Source: Ptiloglossa arizonensis
Taxonomy: Eukaryota > Arthropoda > Insecta > Hymenoptera > Colletidae
Reading direction: 5' to 3'
Assembly (NCBI RefSeq): GCF_051014685.1
Contig: NW_027478463.1
Location: 310,001 to 374,000 of the forward strand
Length of the DNA stretch: 64,000 nt
Both the position numbers and the translations under genes were made by a program. Shown here in pieces: positions 46,324 to 60,300 of this stretch (position 1 is the stretch's first letter; each line of letters starts with the position of its first letter). The notes below the pieces were generated by a model, which made no database searches, had not been told where the DNA came from, and was given only the letters and a program-made list of their open reading frames with translations.

Positions 46324-49300
46324 TGATGGTTCCTCAACCATTCCTTAACTTCAAACTCCCATATCTCGCGAACGGATTGTCGAACTCGAGAAATTCCTGT
46401 TGCATCTGAAAGTAGATACTCGCCCGATTACAATGGGGTGTGTACTTTTCCCCTAGTCCATTCCAATTATTGGTTTCGAGTGTCAGACCAGCGAAAATTT
46501 TGATGGTTCCACAACCATTCCTTAACTTCAAACTCCCATATCTCGCGAACGGTGTGACGAACTCGAGAAATTCCTCTTGCATCTGAAAGTAGAAACTCGC
46601 CCGATTACAACGGTATATGTATTTTTCCCCTCGGCAATAGTACTTATTGGTTTCGAGTATCAGACTTGCGAAAATTTTGATGGTTTCTCAACCATTCCTT
46701 AACTTCAAACTCCCATATCTCGCGAACGGATTGACGAACTCGAGAAATTCCTGTTGCATCTGAAAGCAGAAACTCGCCCGATTACAACGGCATGTGTATT
46801 TTTGCCCTGGGCCATAGTAGTTATTGGTTTCGAGTATCAGACTTGCGAAAATTTTGACGGTTTCTCAACCATTCCTTAACTTCAAACTCCCATATCTCGC
46901 GAACGGATTGACGAACTCGAGAAATTCCTGTTGCATCTGAAAGCAGAAACTCGCCCGATTACAACGGTATGAGTATTTTTGCCCTACGCAATTGTAGTTA
47001 TTGGTTTCGAGTATCAGACTTGCAAAAATTTTGACGGTTTCTGAACCATTCCTCAACTTCAAACTCCCATATCTCGCGAACGGATTGACGAACTCGAGAA
47101 ATTCCTGTTGCATCTGAAAGTAGAAACTCGCCCGAATACAACGGTATGTGTATTTTTGCCCTAGGCAATAGAAGTTATTGGTTTCGAGTATCAGACATGC
47201 GAAAATTTTGATGGTTTCTCAACCATTCCTTAACTTCAAACTCCCATATCTCGCGAACGGATCGACGAACTCCAGAAATTCCTGTTCCATCTGAAAGCAG
47301 AAACACGCCCGTTTACCACGGTATGTGTATTTTTCCCCTAGGTCGTTGTAGTTATTGGTTTCGAGTATCAGACTTGCGAAAATTTAGATGGATTCTCAAC
47401 CATTCCTTAACTTCAAACTCCCATATCTCGCGAACGGATTGACGAACTCGAGAAATTCCTGTTGCATCTGAAAGTAGAAACTCGCCCGAATACAACGGTA
47501 TGTGTATTTTTGCCCTAGGCAATAGAAGTTATTGGTTTCGAGTATCAGACATGCGAAATTTTGATGGTTTCTCAACCATTCCTTAACTTCAAACTCCCAT
47601 ATCTCCCGAACGGATTGACAAACTCGAGAAGTTCCTGTTGCATCTGAAAGCAGAAACTCGCCCGATTACCACGGTATGTGTATTTTTTCCCTAGGTCATT
47701 GTAGTTATTGGTTTCGAGTATCAGACTTGCGAAAATTTAGATGGATTCTCAACCATTCCTTAACTTCAAACTCCCATATCTCGCGAACGGATTGACGAAC
47801 TCGAGAAATTCCTGTTGCATCTGAAAGTAGAAACTCGCCCCATTACAACGGTATGTGTATTTTTGCCCTGGGCCATAGTAGTTATTGGTTTCGAGTATCA
47901 GACTTGCGAAAATTTTGATGGTTTCTCAACCATTCCTTAACTTCAAACTCCCATATCTCCCGAACGGATTGACAAACTCGAGAAATTCCTGTTGCATCTG
48001 AAAGTAAGAAACTCGCCCGAATACAACGGTATGTGTATTTTTGCCCTGGGCCATTCCAGTTATTGGTTTCGAGTATCAGACTTGCGGAAATTTTGATGGT
48101 TTCTCAACCATTCCTTAACTTCAAACTCCCATATCTCGCGAACGGATTGACGAACTCGAGAAATTCCTGTTGCATCTGAAAGTAGAAACTCGCCCGAATA
48201 CAACGGTATGTGTATTTTTGCCCTGGGCCATTCCAGTTATTGGTTTCGAGTATCAGACTTGCGGAAATTTTGATGGTTCCTCAACCATTCCGTAACTTCA
48301 AACTCCCATATCTCGCGAACGGATTGACGAACTCGAGAAATTCCTGTTGCATCTGAAAGCAGAAACTCGCCCCATTACAACGGTATGTATATTTTTGCCC
48401 TGGGCCATAGTAGTTATTGGTTTCGCGTATCAGACTTGCGAAAATTTTGACGGTTTCTCAACCATTCCTTAACTTCAAACTCCCATATCTCGCGAACGGA
48501 TTGACGAACTCGAGAAATTCCTGTTGCATCTGAAAGCAGAAACTCGCCCGATTACAATGGTATGTGTATTTTTGCCCTAGGCAATTGTAGTTATTGGTTT
48601 CGAGTATCAGACTTGCAAAAATTTTGACGGTTTCTGAACCATTCCTTAACTTCAAACTCCCATATCTCGCGAACGGATTGACGAACTCGAGAAATTCCTG
48701 TTGCATCTGAAAGTCGAAACTCGCCCGAATACAACGGTATGTGTATTTTTATCCTAGGCAATAGAAGTTATTGGTTTCGAGTATCAGACACGCGAAAATT
48801 TTGATGGTTTCTCAACCATTCCTTAAATTCAAACTCCCATATTTCGCGAAAGGATTGACGAACTCGAGAAATTTCAGTTGCATCTGATGGTAGAAGATGG
48901 CCTGATTACAACGGGATGTGTATTTTTGCCCCTAGGCAATAGTAGTTATTGGTTTCGAGTATCAGACTTGCGAAAATTTTGATGGTTCCTCAACCATTCC
49001 TTAACTTCAAACTCCCATATTTCGCGAAAGGATTGACGAACTCGAGAAATTCCTGTTGCACCTGAAAGTAGAAACTCGCCCGATTACAAAGGTATGTGTA
49101 TTTTTCCCCTAGGCCACAGTAGTTATTGGTTTCGAGTATCAGACTTGCGAAAATTTTGATGGTTCCTTAACCATTCCTTAACTTCAAACTCCCATATCTC
49201 GCAAACGGATAGACGAACTCGAGAAATTTCAGTTGCATCTGATGGTAGAAGATGGCCTGATTACAACGGTATGTGAATTTTTGCCCTGGGCCATAGTAGT

Positions 49301-51300
49301 TATTGGTTTCGAGTATCAGACTTGCGAAAATTTTGATGGTTTCTCAACCATTCCTTAACTTCAAACTCCCATATCTCCCGAACGGATTGACAAACTCGAG
49401 AAATTCCTGTTGCATCTGAAAGTAGAAACTCGCCCGAATACAACGGTATGTGTATTTTTGCCGTGGGCCATTCCAGTTATTGGTTTCGAGTATCAGACTT
49501 GCGGAAATTTTGATGGTTTCTCAACCATTCCTTAACTTCAAACTCCCATATCTCGCGAACGGATTGACGAACTCGAGAAATTCCTGTTGCATCTGAAAGT
49601 AGAAACTCGCCCGAATACAACGGTATGTGTATTTTTGCCCTGGGCCATTCCAGTTATTGGTTTCGAGTATCAGACTTGCGGAAATTTTGATGGTTCCTCA
49701 ACCATTCCGTAACTTCAAACTCCCATATCTCGCGAACGGATTGACGAACTCGAGAAATTCCTGTTGCATCTGAAAGCAGAAACTCGCCCCATTACAACGG
49801 TATGTATATTTTTGCCCTGGGCCATAGATAGTTATTGGTTTCGAGTATCAGACTTGCGAAAATTTTGACGGTTTCTCAACCATTCCTTAACTTCAAACTC
49901 CCATATCTCGCGAACGGATTGACGAACTCGAGAAATTCCTGTTGCATCTGAAAGCAGAAACTCGCCCGATTACAATGGTATGTGTATTTTTGCCCTAGGC
50001 AATTGTAGTTATTGGTTTCGAGTATCAGACTTGCAAAAATTTTGACGGTTTCTGAACCATTCCTTAACTTCAAACTCCCATATTTCGCGAAAGGATTGAC
50101 GAACTCGAGAAATTCCTGTTGCACCTGAAAGTAGAAACTCGCCCGATTACAAAGGTATGTGTATTTTTCCCCTAGGCCACAGTAGTTATTGGTTTCGAGT
50201 ATCAGACTTGCGAAAATTTTGATGGGTCCTTAACCATTCCTTAACTTCAAACTCCCATATCTCGCAAACGGATAGACGAACTCGAGAAATTTCAGTTGCA
50301 TCTGATGGTAGAAGATGGCCTGATTACAACGGTATGTGAATTTTTGCCCTAGGCAATAGTAGTTATTGGTTTCGAGTATCAGACTTGCGAAAATTTTGAT
50401 GGTTTCTCAAACATTCCTTAACTTCAAACTCCCATATCTCGCGAAAGGATTGACGAACTCGAGAAATTCCTGTTGCATCTAAAAGCAGAAACTCTCCCGA
50501 TTACCATGGTATGTGTATTTTTCCCCTAGGCCACAGTAGTTATTGGTTTCGAGTATCAGACTTGCGAAAATTTTGATGGTTCCTTAACCATTCCTTAACT
50601 TCAAACTCCCATATCTCGCAAACGGATAGACGAACTCGAGAAATTTCAGTTGCATCTGATGATAGAAGATGGCCTGATTACAACGGTATGTGTATTTTTG
50701 CCCTAGGCAATAGTAGTTATTGGTTTCGAGTATCAGACTTGCGAAAATTTTGATGGTCTCTCAAACATTCCTTAACTTCAAACTCCCATATCTCGCGAAA
50801 GGATTGACGAACTCGAGAAATTCCTGTTGCATCTAAAAGCAGAAACTCTCCCGATTACCGTGGTATGTGTATTTTTGTCCTAGGCGACAGTAGTTATTGG
50901 TTTCGAGTATCAGAATTGCGAAAATTTTGATGGTTGCTCAAGCATTCCTTAACTTCAAACTCCCATATCTCGCGAACGTATTGACAAAACCGAAAAATTT
51001 CTGTTGCATCTGAAAGTAGAAACTCGCCGATTACCATGGTATGTGTATTTTTGCCCTAGGCCACAATAGTTATTGGTTTCGAGTATCAGACTTGCAAAAA
51101 TTTTGATGATTTCTAAACCATTCCTTAACTTCAAACTCCCATATCTCGCGAACGGATTACCAACTCGAGAAATTCCAGTTGCATCTGAAAGCATAATCTC
51201 GCCCGATTACAATGCTATGTGTATTTTTGCCCTAGGCCATAGCAGTTATTGGTTTCGATTATCAGACTTGCGAAAATTTTGATGGTTTCTCAACCATTCC
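46324..51300. repeat. Satellite array, block D
   Basis: About 28 monomers, fairly uniform, with CCCTGGGCC-type and CTAGGCAATAG-type units. Segments ~47860-48665 and ~49278-50083 are copies at a 1418-bp (eight-monomer) offset; each has a private one-base insertion (GTAAGAAAC near 48006; CATAGATAGTT near 49828). A GATGGCCTGATTAC variant clusters near 48900, 49250, 50310 and 50660. No gene or foreign sequence. Confidence 0.93.
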
Positions 51301-54300
51301 TTAACTACAGACTCCCATATCTCGCGAACGGATTGACGAACTCGAGAAATTCCTGTTGCATCTGAAAGTAGAAACTCGCCCGATTACAATGTGGTGTGTA
51401 CTTTTCCCCTAGTCCATTCCAATTATTGGTTTCGAGTGTAAGACCAGCGAAAATTTTGATGGTTCCTCAACCATTCCTTAACTTCAAACTCCCATATCTC
51501 GCGAACGGATTGACGAACTCGAGAAATTCCTCTTGCACCTGAAAGTAGAAACTCGCCCGATTACAACGGTATATGTATTTTTCCCCTCGGCAATTGTACT
51601 CATTGGTTTCGAGTATCAGACTTGCGAAAATTTTGATGGTTTCTCAACCATTCCTTAACTTCAAACTCCCATATCTCGCGAAAGGATTGACGAACTCGAG
51701 TAATTACTTTTGCATCTGAAAGTAGAAACTCGCCCGATTACAATGGTGTGTGTATTTTTGCCCTAGGACAAAGTAGTTATTGGTTTCGGGTATCAGACTT
51801 TCTAAAATTTTGATGGTTTCTCAACCAATCCGTAACTTCAGACTCCCATATCTCGCGAACGGATTGACGATCTCGAGAAATTCCTGTTGCATCTGAAAGC
51901 AGAAACTCGCCCGATTACAGTGGCATGTGTATTTTTGCCCTAGGCCATAGTAGTTATTGGTTTCGAGTATCAGACTTGCGAAAATTTTGATGGTTTCTCA
52001 ACCATTCCGAAATTTCAAACTCCCATATTTCGCGAACGGATTGACGAACTCGAGAAATTCCTGTTGCATCTGAAAGCAGAAACTCGATCGATTACAACGG
52101 TATGTATATTTTTGCCCTAGGCAATAGTAGTTATTGGTTTCGAGTATCAGACTTGCGAAATATTGATGATTTCTCAACCATTCCTTAACTTCAAACTCCC
52201 ATATCTCGCGAACGGATTACCAACTCGAGAAATTCCAGTTGCATCTGAAAGCATAATCTCGTCCGATTACAATGCTATGTGTATTTATGCCCTAGGCCAT
52301 AGCAGTTATTGGTTTCCAGCATCAGACTTGCGAAAATTTTGATGGTTTCTCAACCATTCCTTAACTTCAAACTCCCATATCTCGCGAACGGATTGACGAA
52401 CTCGAGAAATTCCTGTTGCATCTGAAAGCAGAAACTCGCCCGATTACAACGGTATGTGTATTTTTGCCCTAGGCAATAGTAGTTATTGGTTTCTAGTATC
52501 AGACTTGCGAAAATTTTGATGGTTTCTCAACCATTCCTGAACTTCACACTCCCATATCTAGCGAACGGATTGACGATCGCGAGAAGTTCCTGTTGCATCT
52601 GAAAGCAGTTACTCGCCCGAATAGAACGGTCTGTGTATTTTTCCCTTACGTCATTGTAGTTATTGGTTTCGTGTATCAGACTTGCGAAAATTTTGATGGT
52701 TTCTCAACCATTCCTTAATTTCAAACTCCCATATCCCGCAAACGGATTGACGAACTCGAGAAATTCCTGTTGCTTCTGAAAGCAGAAACTCGCCCGATTA
52801 CAACGGTATGTGTATTTTTGCCCTAGACCAAAGTAGTCATTGGTCTCGAATAACAGACTTGCGAAAATTTTGATGGTTTCTCAAGCATTCCTTAACTTCA
52901 AACTCCCACATCTCGCGAACGGATTGACGCACTCGAGAAATTCCTGTTGCATCTGAAAGTAAAAACTCGCTCGATTACAAAGCTATGTGAATTTTTCCCC
53001 GAGGCCTTTGTAGTTATTGGTTTCGAGTATCAGACTTGCGAAAATTTTGATGGTTTCTCAACGATTCTTTAACTTCAAACTCCCATATCTCGTGAACGGA
53101 TTGACGAACTCGAGAAATTCCTGTTGCATCTGAAAGTGCAAACTCGCCCGATTACAATGGTGTGTGTACTTTCCCCTAGGCCATTCCTGTTATTGGTTTA
53201 GAGTATCAGACTTGCGAATATTTTGATGATTTCTCAAGCATTCCTTAAATTCAAACTCCCATATCTCGCGAACGGATTGGCGAACTCGAGAAATTCCTGT
53301 TGCATCTGAAAGTAGAAACACGCCCGATTACGAAGCTACGTGTATTTTTGCCTAGGCCATAGTAGTCATTGGTCTCGAATATCAGATTTGCGAAAATTGT
53401 GATGGTTTCTCAACCATTCCTTAACTTTAAACTCCCATATCTCGCGAACGGATTGACGAACTCGAGAACATCCGTTTGCATCTGAAAGTAGAAACTCGCC
53501 CGATTACAAAGGTATTTGTATTTTTCCCCTAGGCCATAGTAGTTATTGGTTTCGAGTATCAGACTTGCGAAAATTGTGATTGTTTCTCAACCATTCCTTA
53601 ACTTCAAACTCCCATATCTCGCGAACGGATTGACGAACACGAGAAATTCCGGTTGCATCCTGAAGAAGAAACCCTCCCGATTACAACGGTATGTGTATTT
53701 TTCCCCCAGGCCTTTGTAGTTATTGGTTTCGAGTATCCGACTTGCGAAAATTTTGATTGTTTCTCAAGCATTCCTTAACTTCAAACTCCCATATCTCGCG
53801 AAAGGATTGACGAACTCGATTATTTCCTGTTGCATCTGAAAGTAGAAACTAGCCCGATTACAACGGTATGTGTATTTTTGCCCTAAGCCTTTGTAGTTAT
53901 TGGTTTCGAGTATCAGACTTGCGAAAATTTTGATGGTTTCTCCACCGTTCCTTAATTTCAAACTCCCATATCTCGCGAACGGATTGACGAACTCGAGAAA
54001 TTCCTGTTGCATCTGAAACCAGAAACTCGTCCGATTACAAAGGTATGTGTATTTTTGCCCTAGGCCATTGTAGTTATTGGTTTCGAGTATCAGACCTTAA
54101 AAAATTTTGATGGTTTCTCAAGCATTCCTTAACTTCAAACTCCCATATCTCGCGAACGGATTGACGAACTCAATTATTTCCTGTTGCATCTGAAAGTAGA
54201 AACTCGACCGATTACAATGGCGTGTGTACTTTTCCCCTAGGTCATTTCAGTTATTCGTTTCTAGCATCAGAATTGCGAAAATTTTGATGGTTTCTCAACC

Positions 54301-57300
54301 ATTCCTTATCATCAGACTCCCATATCTCGCGAACGGATTGACGAACTCGAGAAATTCCTGTTGCATCTGAAAGTAGAAACTCGCCCAATTACAAAGGTAT
54401 GTGTATTTTTTCCATGGGCCATAGTAGTTATTGGTTTCGAGTATCAGACTTGCGAAAATTGTGATTGTTTCTCAACCATTCCTTAACTTCAAACTCCCAT
54501 ATCTCGCGAACGGATTGATGAACTGGAGAAATTCATGTTAAATCTGAAAGTAGAAACTCGCCAGATTACAATGGTGTGTGTACTTTCCCCCTAGGCCATT
54601 CCTGTTATTGGTTTCGACTATCAGAATTGCGAAAATTTTGATGGTTTCTCAACCATCTCTTAACTCCAAACCCCGATATTTCGCGAACGGATTGACGAAT
54701 CCGAAAAATTTCTGCTGCATCTGAAAGTAGAAACTCTCCCGATTTCAATGGTATGTGTTCTTTTCCCCTAGGCCATTCCAGTTATTCGTTTCTGGCATCA
54801 GAATTGCGAGAATTTTGATGGTTCCTCAACCGTCTCTTAACTCCAAACTCCCATATCTCGCGAACGGATTGACGAACTCGAGATATTCCTGTTGCATCTG
54901 AAAGTAGAAACTCGCCCGATTACAATGGTGTGTGTACTTTTCCCCTAGGCTATTCCAGTTATTGGTTTCGAGTATCAAACTTGCGAAAATTTTGATGGTT
55001 TCTCAACCATTCCTTAACTTCAATCTCTCATATCTCGCGGACGGATTGACGAACTCGAGGAATTCCTGTTGCATCTGATAGTAGAAACTCGCCCGATTAC
55101 AACGGTGTGTGTTCTTTTCCCCTAGGCCATTCCAGTTATTGGTTTCGAGTATCAGAATTGCGAAAATTTTGATGGTTTCTCAACCATTCCTTAACTTCAA
55201 TCTCTCATATCTCGCGGACGGATTGACGAACTCGGGATATTCCTGTTGCATCTGAAAGTAGAAACTCGCCCAATTACAACGGTGTGTGTTCTTTTCCCCT
55301 AGGCCATTCCAGTTATTGGTTTCGAGTATCAGTCTTGCGAGAGTTTTCATGGTTTCTCAACCATTCCTTAACTTCAAACTCCCATATCTCGCGAACGGAA
55401 TGACGAACTCGAGAAATTCCTGTTGCATCTGAAAGTAGAAACTCGCCCGATTACAAAGGTATGTGTATTTCTCCCCTAGGCCTTTGTAGTTATTGGTTTC
55501 GAGTATCAGACTTGCGAAAACTTTGATGGTTTCTCAAGCATTCCTTAACTTCAAACTCCCATATCGCGCGAAAGGATTGACGAAATCGATTATTTCCTGT
55601 TGCATCTGAAAGTAGAAAGTCGACCGATTACAATGGTGTGTGTACTTTTCCCCCAGGTCATTCCAGTTATTCGTTTTTAGCTTCAGAATTGCGAAAATTT
55701 TGATGGTTTCTCAACCATTCCTTAACTTCAAACACCCATATCTCGCGAACGGATTGACGAACTCGAGAAATTCCTGTTGCATCTGAAAGTAGAATCTCGC
55801 CGGATTACAAAGGTATTTGTATTTTTCCCCTAGGCCATAGTAGTTATTGGTTTCGAGTATCAGACTTGCGAAAATTGTGATGGTCTCTCAACCATTCCTT
55901 AACTTCAAACTCCCATATCTCGTGAACGGATTGACGAGCACGAGAAATTCCGGTTGCACCTGGAAGAAGAAACTCTCCCGATTACAACGGTATGTGAATT
56001 TTGCCCCTAAGCCTTTGTAGTTATTGGTTTCGAGTATCAGACTTGCGAAAATTTGGATGGTTTCTCAACCGTTCCTTCATTTCAAACTCCCATATCTCGC
56101 GAACGGATTGACGAGCTCGAGAAATTCCTGTTGCATCTGAAAGTAGAAACTCGCCCGATTACAAAGGTATGTGTATTTCTCCCCTAGGCCTTTGTAGTTA
56201 TTGGTTTCGCGTATCAGTCTTGCGAAAATTTTGATGGTTTCTCAAGCATTCCTTAACTTCAAACTCCCATATCGCGCGAAAGGATTGACGAAATCGATTA
56301 TTTCCTGTTGCATCTGAAAGTAGAAAGTCGACCGATTACAATGGTGTGTGTACTTTTCCCCCAGGTCAATCCAGTTATTCGTTTTTAGCATCAGAATTGC
56401 GAAAATTTTGATGGTTTCTCAACCATTCCTTAACTTCAAACACCCATATCTCGCGAACGGATTGACGAACTCGAGAAATTCCTGTTGCATCTGAAAGTAG
56501 AAACTCGCCCGATTACAAAGGTATTTGTATTTTTCCCCTAGGCCATAGTAGTTATTGGTTTCGAGTATCAGACTTGCGAAAATTGTGATTGTTTCTCAAC
56601 CATTCCTTAACTTCAAACTCCCATATCTCGCGAACGGATTGACGAACACGAGAAATTCCGGTTGCATCTGGAAGAAGAAACCCTCCCGATTACAACGGTA
56701 TGTGTATTTTTCCCCCAGGCCTTTGTAGTTATTGGTTTCGAGTATCCGACTTGCGAAAATTTTGATTGTTTCTCAAGCATTCCTTAACTTCAAACTCCCA
56801 TATCTCGCGAAAGGATTGACGAACTCGATTATTTCCTGTTGCATCTGAAAGTAGAAACTAGCCCGATTACAAAGGTATGTGCATTTTTCCCCTAGGCCTT
56901 TGTTGTTATTGGTTTCGAGTATCAGACTTGCGAAAATTTTGATGGTTTCTCAAGCATTCCTTAACTTAAAACTCCCATATCTCGCGAACGGATTGACGAA
57001 CTTGATTATTTCCTGTTGCATCTGAAAGTAGAAAGTCGACCGATTACAATGGTGTGTGTACTTTTCCCCCAGGTCATTCCAGTTATTCGTTTCTAGCATC
57101 AGGATTGCGAAAATTTTGATTGTTTCTCAACCATTCCTTAACTTCCAACTCCCATATGTCGCGAACGGATTGACGAACTCGAGAAATTCCTGTTGCATCT
57201 GAAAGTAGAAACTCGCCCGATTACAAAGATATGTGTATTTTTCCCCTAGGCCATAGTAGTTATTGGTTTCGAGTATCAGACTTGCGAAAATTTTTATGGT

Positions 57301-60300
57301 TTCTCAACCATTCCTTAACTCCAAACTCCCATATCTCGCGAACGGATTGAGGAACTCGAGAAATTCCTGTTGCATCTGAAAGTAGAAACTCGTACGATTA
57401 CAACGGTATGTGTATTTTTGCCCTAGGCCATAGTAGTTATTGGTTTCCAGTATCAGACTTGCGAAAATTTTTATGGTTTCTCAACCATTCCTTAACTCCA
57501 AACTCCCATATTTCGCGAACGGATTGACGAATCCGAAAAATTTCTGTTGTATCTGAAAATAGAAACTCTCCCGATTACAACGCTATGTGTATTTTTCCCT
57601 TAGGCCATTGTAGTTATTGGTTTCGAGTATCAGACTTGCGAAAATTGTGATGGTCTCTCAACCATTCCTTATTTTCAAACTCCCATATCTCGCGAACGGA
57701 TTGACGAACTCCAGGAATTCCTGTTGCATCTGAAAGTAGAAACTCGCCCCATTACAATGGTGTGTGTACTTTTCCCCTAGGTCATTCCAGTTATTCGTTT
57801 CTAGCATCAGAATTGCGAAAATTTTGATGGCTTCTCAACCATTCCTTAACTTCAAACTCCCATATCTCGCGAACGGATTGACATACTCGAGAAATTCCTG
57901 TTGCATCTGAAAGTAGAAACTCGCCCAATTACAAAGGTATGTGTATTTTTCCCCTAGGCCACAGTAGTTACTGGTTTCGAGTATCAGACTTGCGAAAATT
58001 GTGATTGTTTCACAACCATTCCCTACCTTCAAACACCCATATCTCGCGAACGGAATGACGAACTCGATTATTTCCTGTTGCATCTGAAAGTAGAAAGTCG
58101 ACCGATTACAATGGTGTGTGTACTTTTCCCCCAGGTCATTCCAGTTATTCGTTTCTAGCATCAGAATTGCGAAAATTTTGATGGTTTCTCAACCATACCT
58201 TAACTTCAAACTCCCATATCACGCGAACGGATTGACGAACTCGAGAAATTCCTGTTGCATCTGGAAGTAGAAACTCGCCGATTACAAAGGTATGTGTATT
58301 TTTCCCCTAGGCCATTCCAGTTATTGGTTTCGAGTATCAGACTTGCGAAAATTGTGATTGTTTCTCAACCATTCCTTAACTTCAAACTCCCATATCTCGC
58401 GAACAGATTGACGAACACGAGAAATTCCGGTTGCATCTGGAAGAAGAAACTAGCCCGATTACAAAGGTATGTGTATTTTTCCCCTAGGCCTTTGTAGTTA
58501 TTGGTTTCGAGTATCAGACTTGCGAAAATTTTGATGGTTTCTCAAGCATTCCTTAACTTCAAAGTCCCATATCCCGCGAACGGATTGACGAACTCGATTA
58601 TTTCCTGTTGCATCTGAAAGTAGAAAGTCGACCGATTACAATGGTGTGTGTACTTTTCCCCTAGGTCATTCCAGTTATTCGTTTCTAGCATCTGAATTGC
58701 GGGAATGTTGATTGTTTCTCACCCATTCCTTAACTTCAAACTCCCATATCTCGCGAACGGATTGACGAACACGAGAAATTCCGGTTGCATCTGAAAGTAG
58801 AAGCTCGCCCGATTACAAAGGTATTTGTATTTTTCCCCTAGGCCATAGTAGTTATTGGTTTCGAGTATCAGACTTGCGAAAATTGTGATTGTTTCTCAAC
58901 CATTCCTTAACTTCAAACTCCCATATCTCGCGAACGGATTGACGAACACGAGAAATTCCGGTTGCATCTGGATGAAGAAACCCTCCCGATTACAACGGTA
59001 TGTGTATTTTTCCCCCAGGCCTTTGTAGTTATTGGTTTCGAGTATCCGACTTGCGAAAATTTTGATTGTTTCTCAAGCATTCCTTAACTTCAAACTCCCA
59101 TATCTCGCGAAAGGATTGACGAACTCGATTATTTGCTGTTGCATCTGAAAGTAGAAAGTCGACCGATTACAATGGTGTGTGTACTTTTCCCCCAGGTCAT
59201 TCCAGTTATTCGTTTCTAGCATCTGAATTGCGGGAATGTTGATGTTTTCTCAACCATTCCTTATCTTCAAACTCCCATATCTCGCGAACGGATTGACGTG
59301 CTCGAGAAGTTCCTGTTGCATCTGAAAGTAGAAACTAGCCCGTTTACAAAGGTATGTGCATTTTTCCCCTAGGCCTTTGTTGTTATTGGTTTCGAGTATC
59401 AGACTTGCGAAAATTTTGATGGTTTCTCAACCATTCCTTAACTTAAAACTCCCATATCTCGCGAACGGATTGACGAACTCGATTATTTCCTGTTGCATCT
59501 GAAAGTAGAAAGTCGACCGATTACAATGGTGTGTGTACTTTTCCCCCAGGTCATTCCAGTTATTCGTTTCTAGCATCAGAATTGCGAAAATTTTGATGGT
59601 TTCTCAACCATTCCTTAACTTCAAACTCCCATATCTCGCGAACGGACTGACGAACTCGAGGAATTCCTGTTGCATCTGAAAGTAGAAACTCGCCCAATTA
59701 CAATGGTGTGTGTACTTTTCCCCTAGGCCATTCCAGTTATTGGTTTCGAGTATCACACTTACGAAAATTTTGATGGTTTGTCAACCATTCCTTAACTTCA
59801 AACTCCCATATCTCGCGAACGGATTGAGGAACTCGAGAAATTCCTGTTGCATCTGAAAGCAGAAACTCGTCCGATTACAACGGTATGTGTATTTTTCCCC
59901 TAGGCCACAGTAGTTACTGGTTTCGAGTATCAGACTTGCGAAAATTGTGATTGTTTCACAACCATTCCTTACTTTCAAACACCCATATCTCGCGAACGGA
60001 ATGACGAACTCGATTATTTCCTGTTGCATCTGAAAGTAGAAAGTCGACCGATTACAATGGTGTGTGTACTTTTCCCCCCGGTCATTCCAGTTATTGGTTT
60101 CGAGTATCAGACCGGCGAAAATTTTGATGGTTTCTCAACCATTCCTTACCTTCAAACACCCATATCTCGCGAACGGAATGACGAACTCGATTATTTCCTG
60201 TTGCATCTGAAAGTAGAAAGTCGACCGATTACAATGGTGTGTGTACTTTTCCCCCAGGTCATTCCAGTTATTCGTTTCTAGCATCAGGATTGCGAAAATT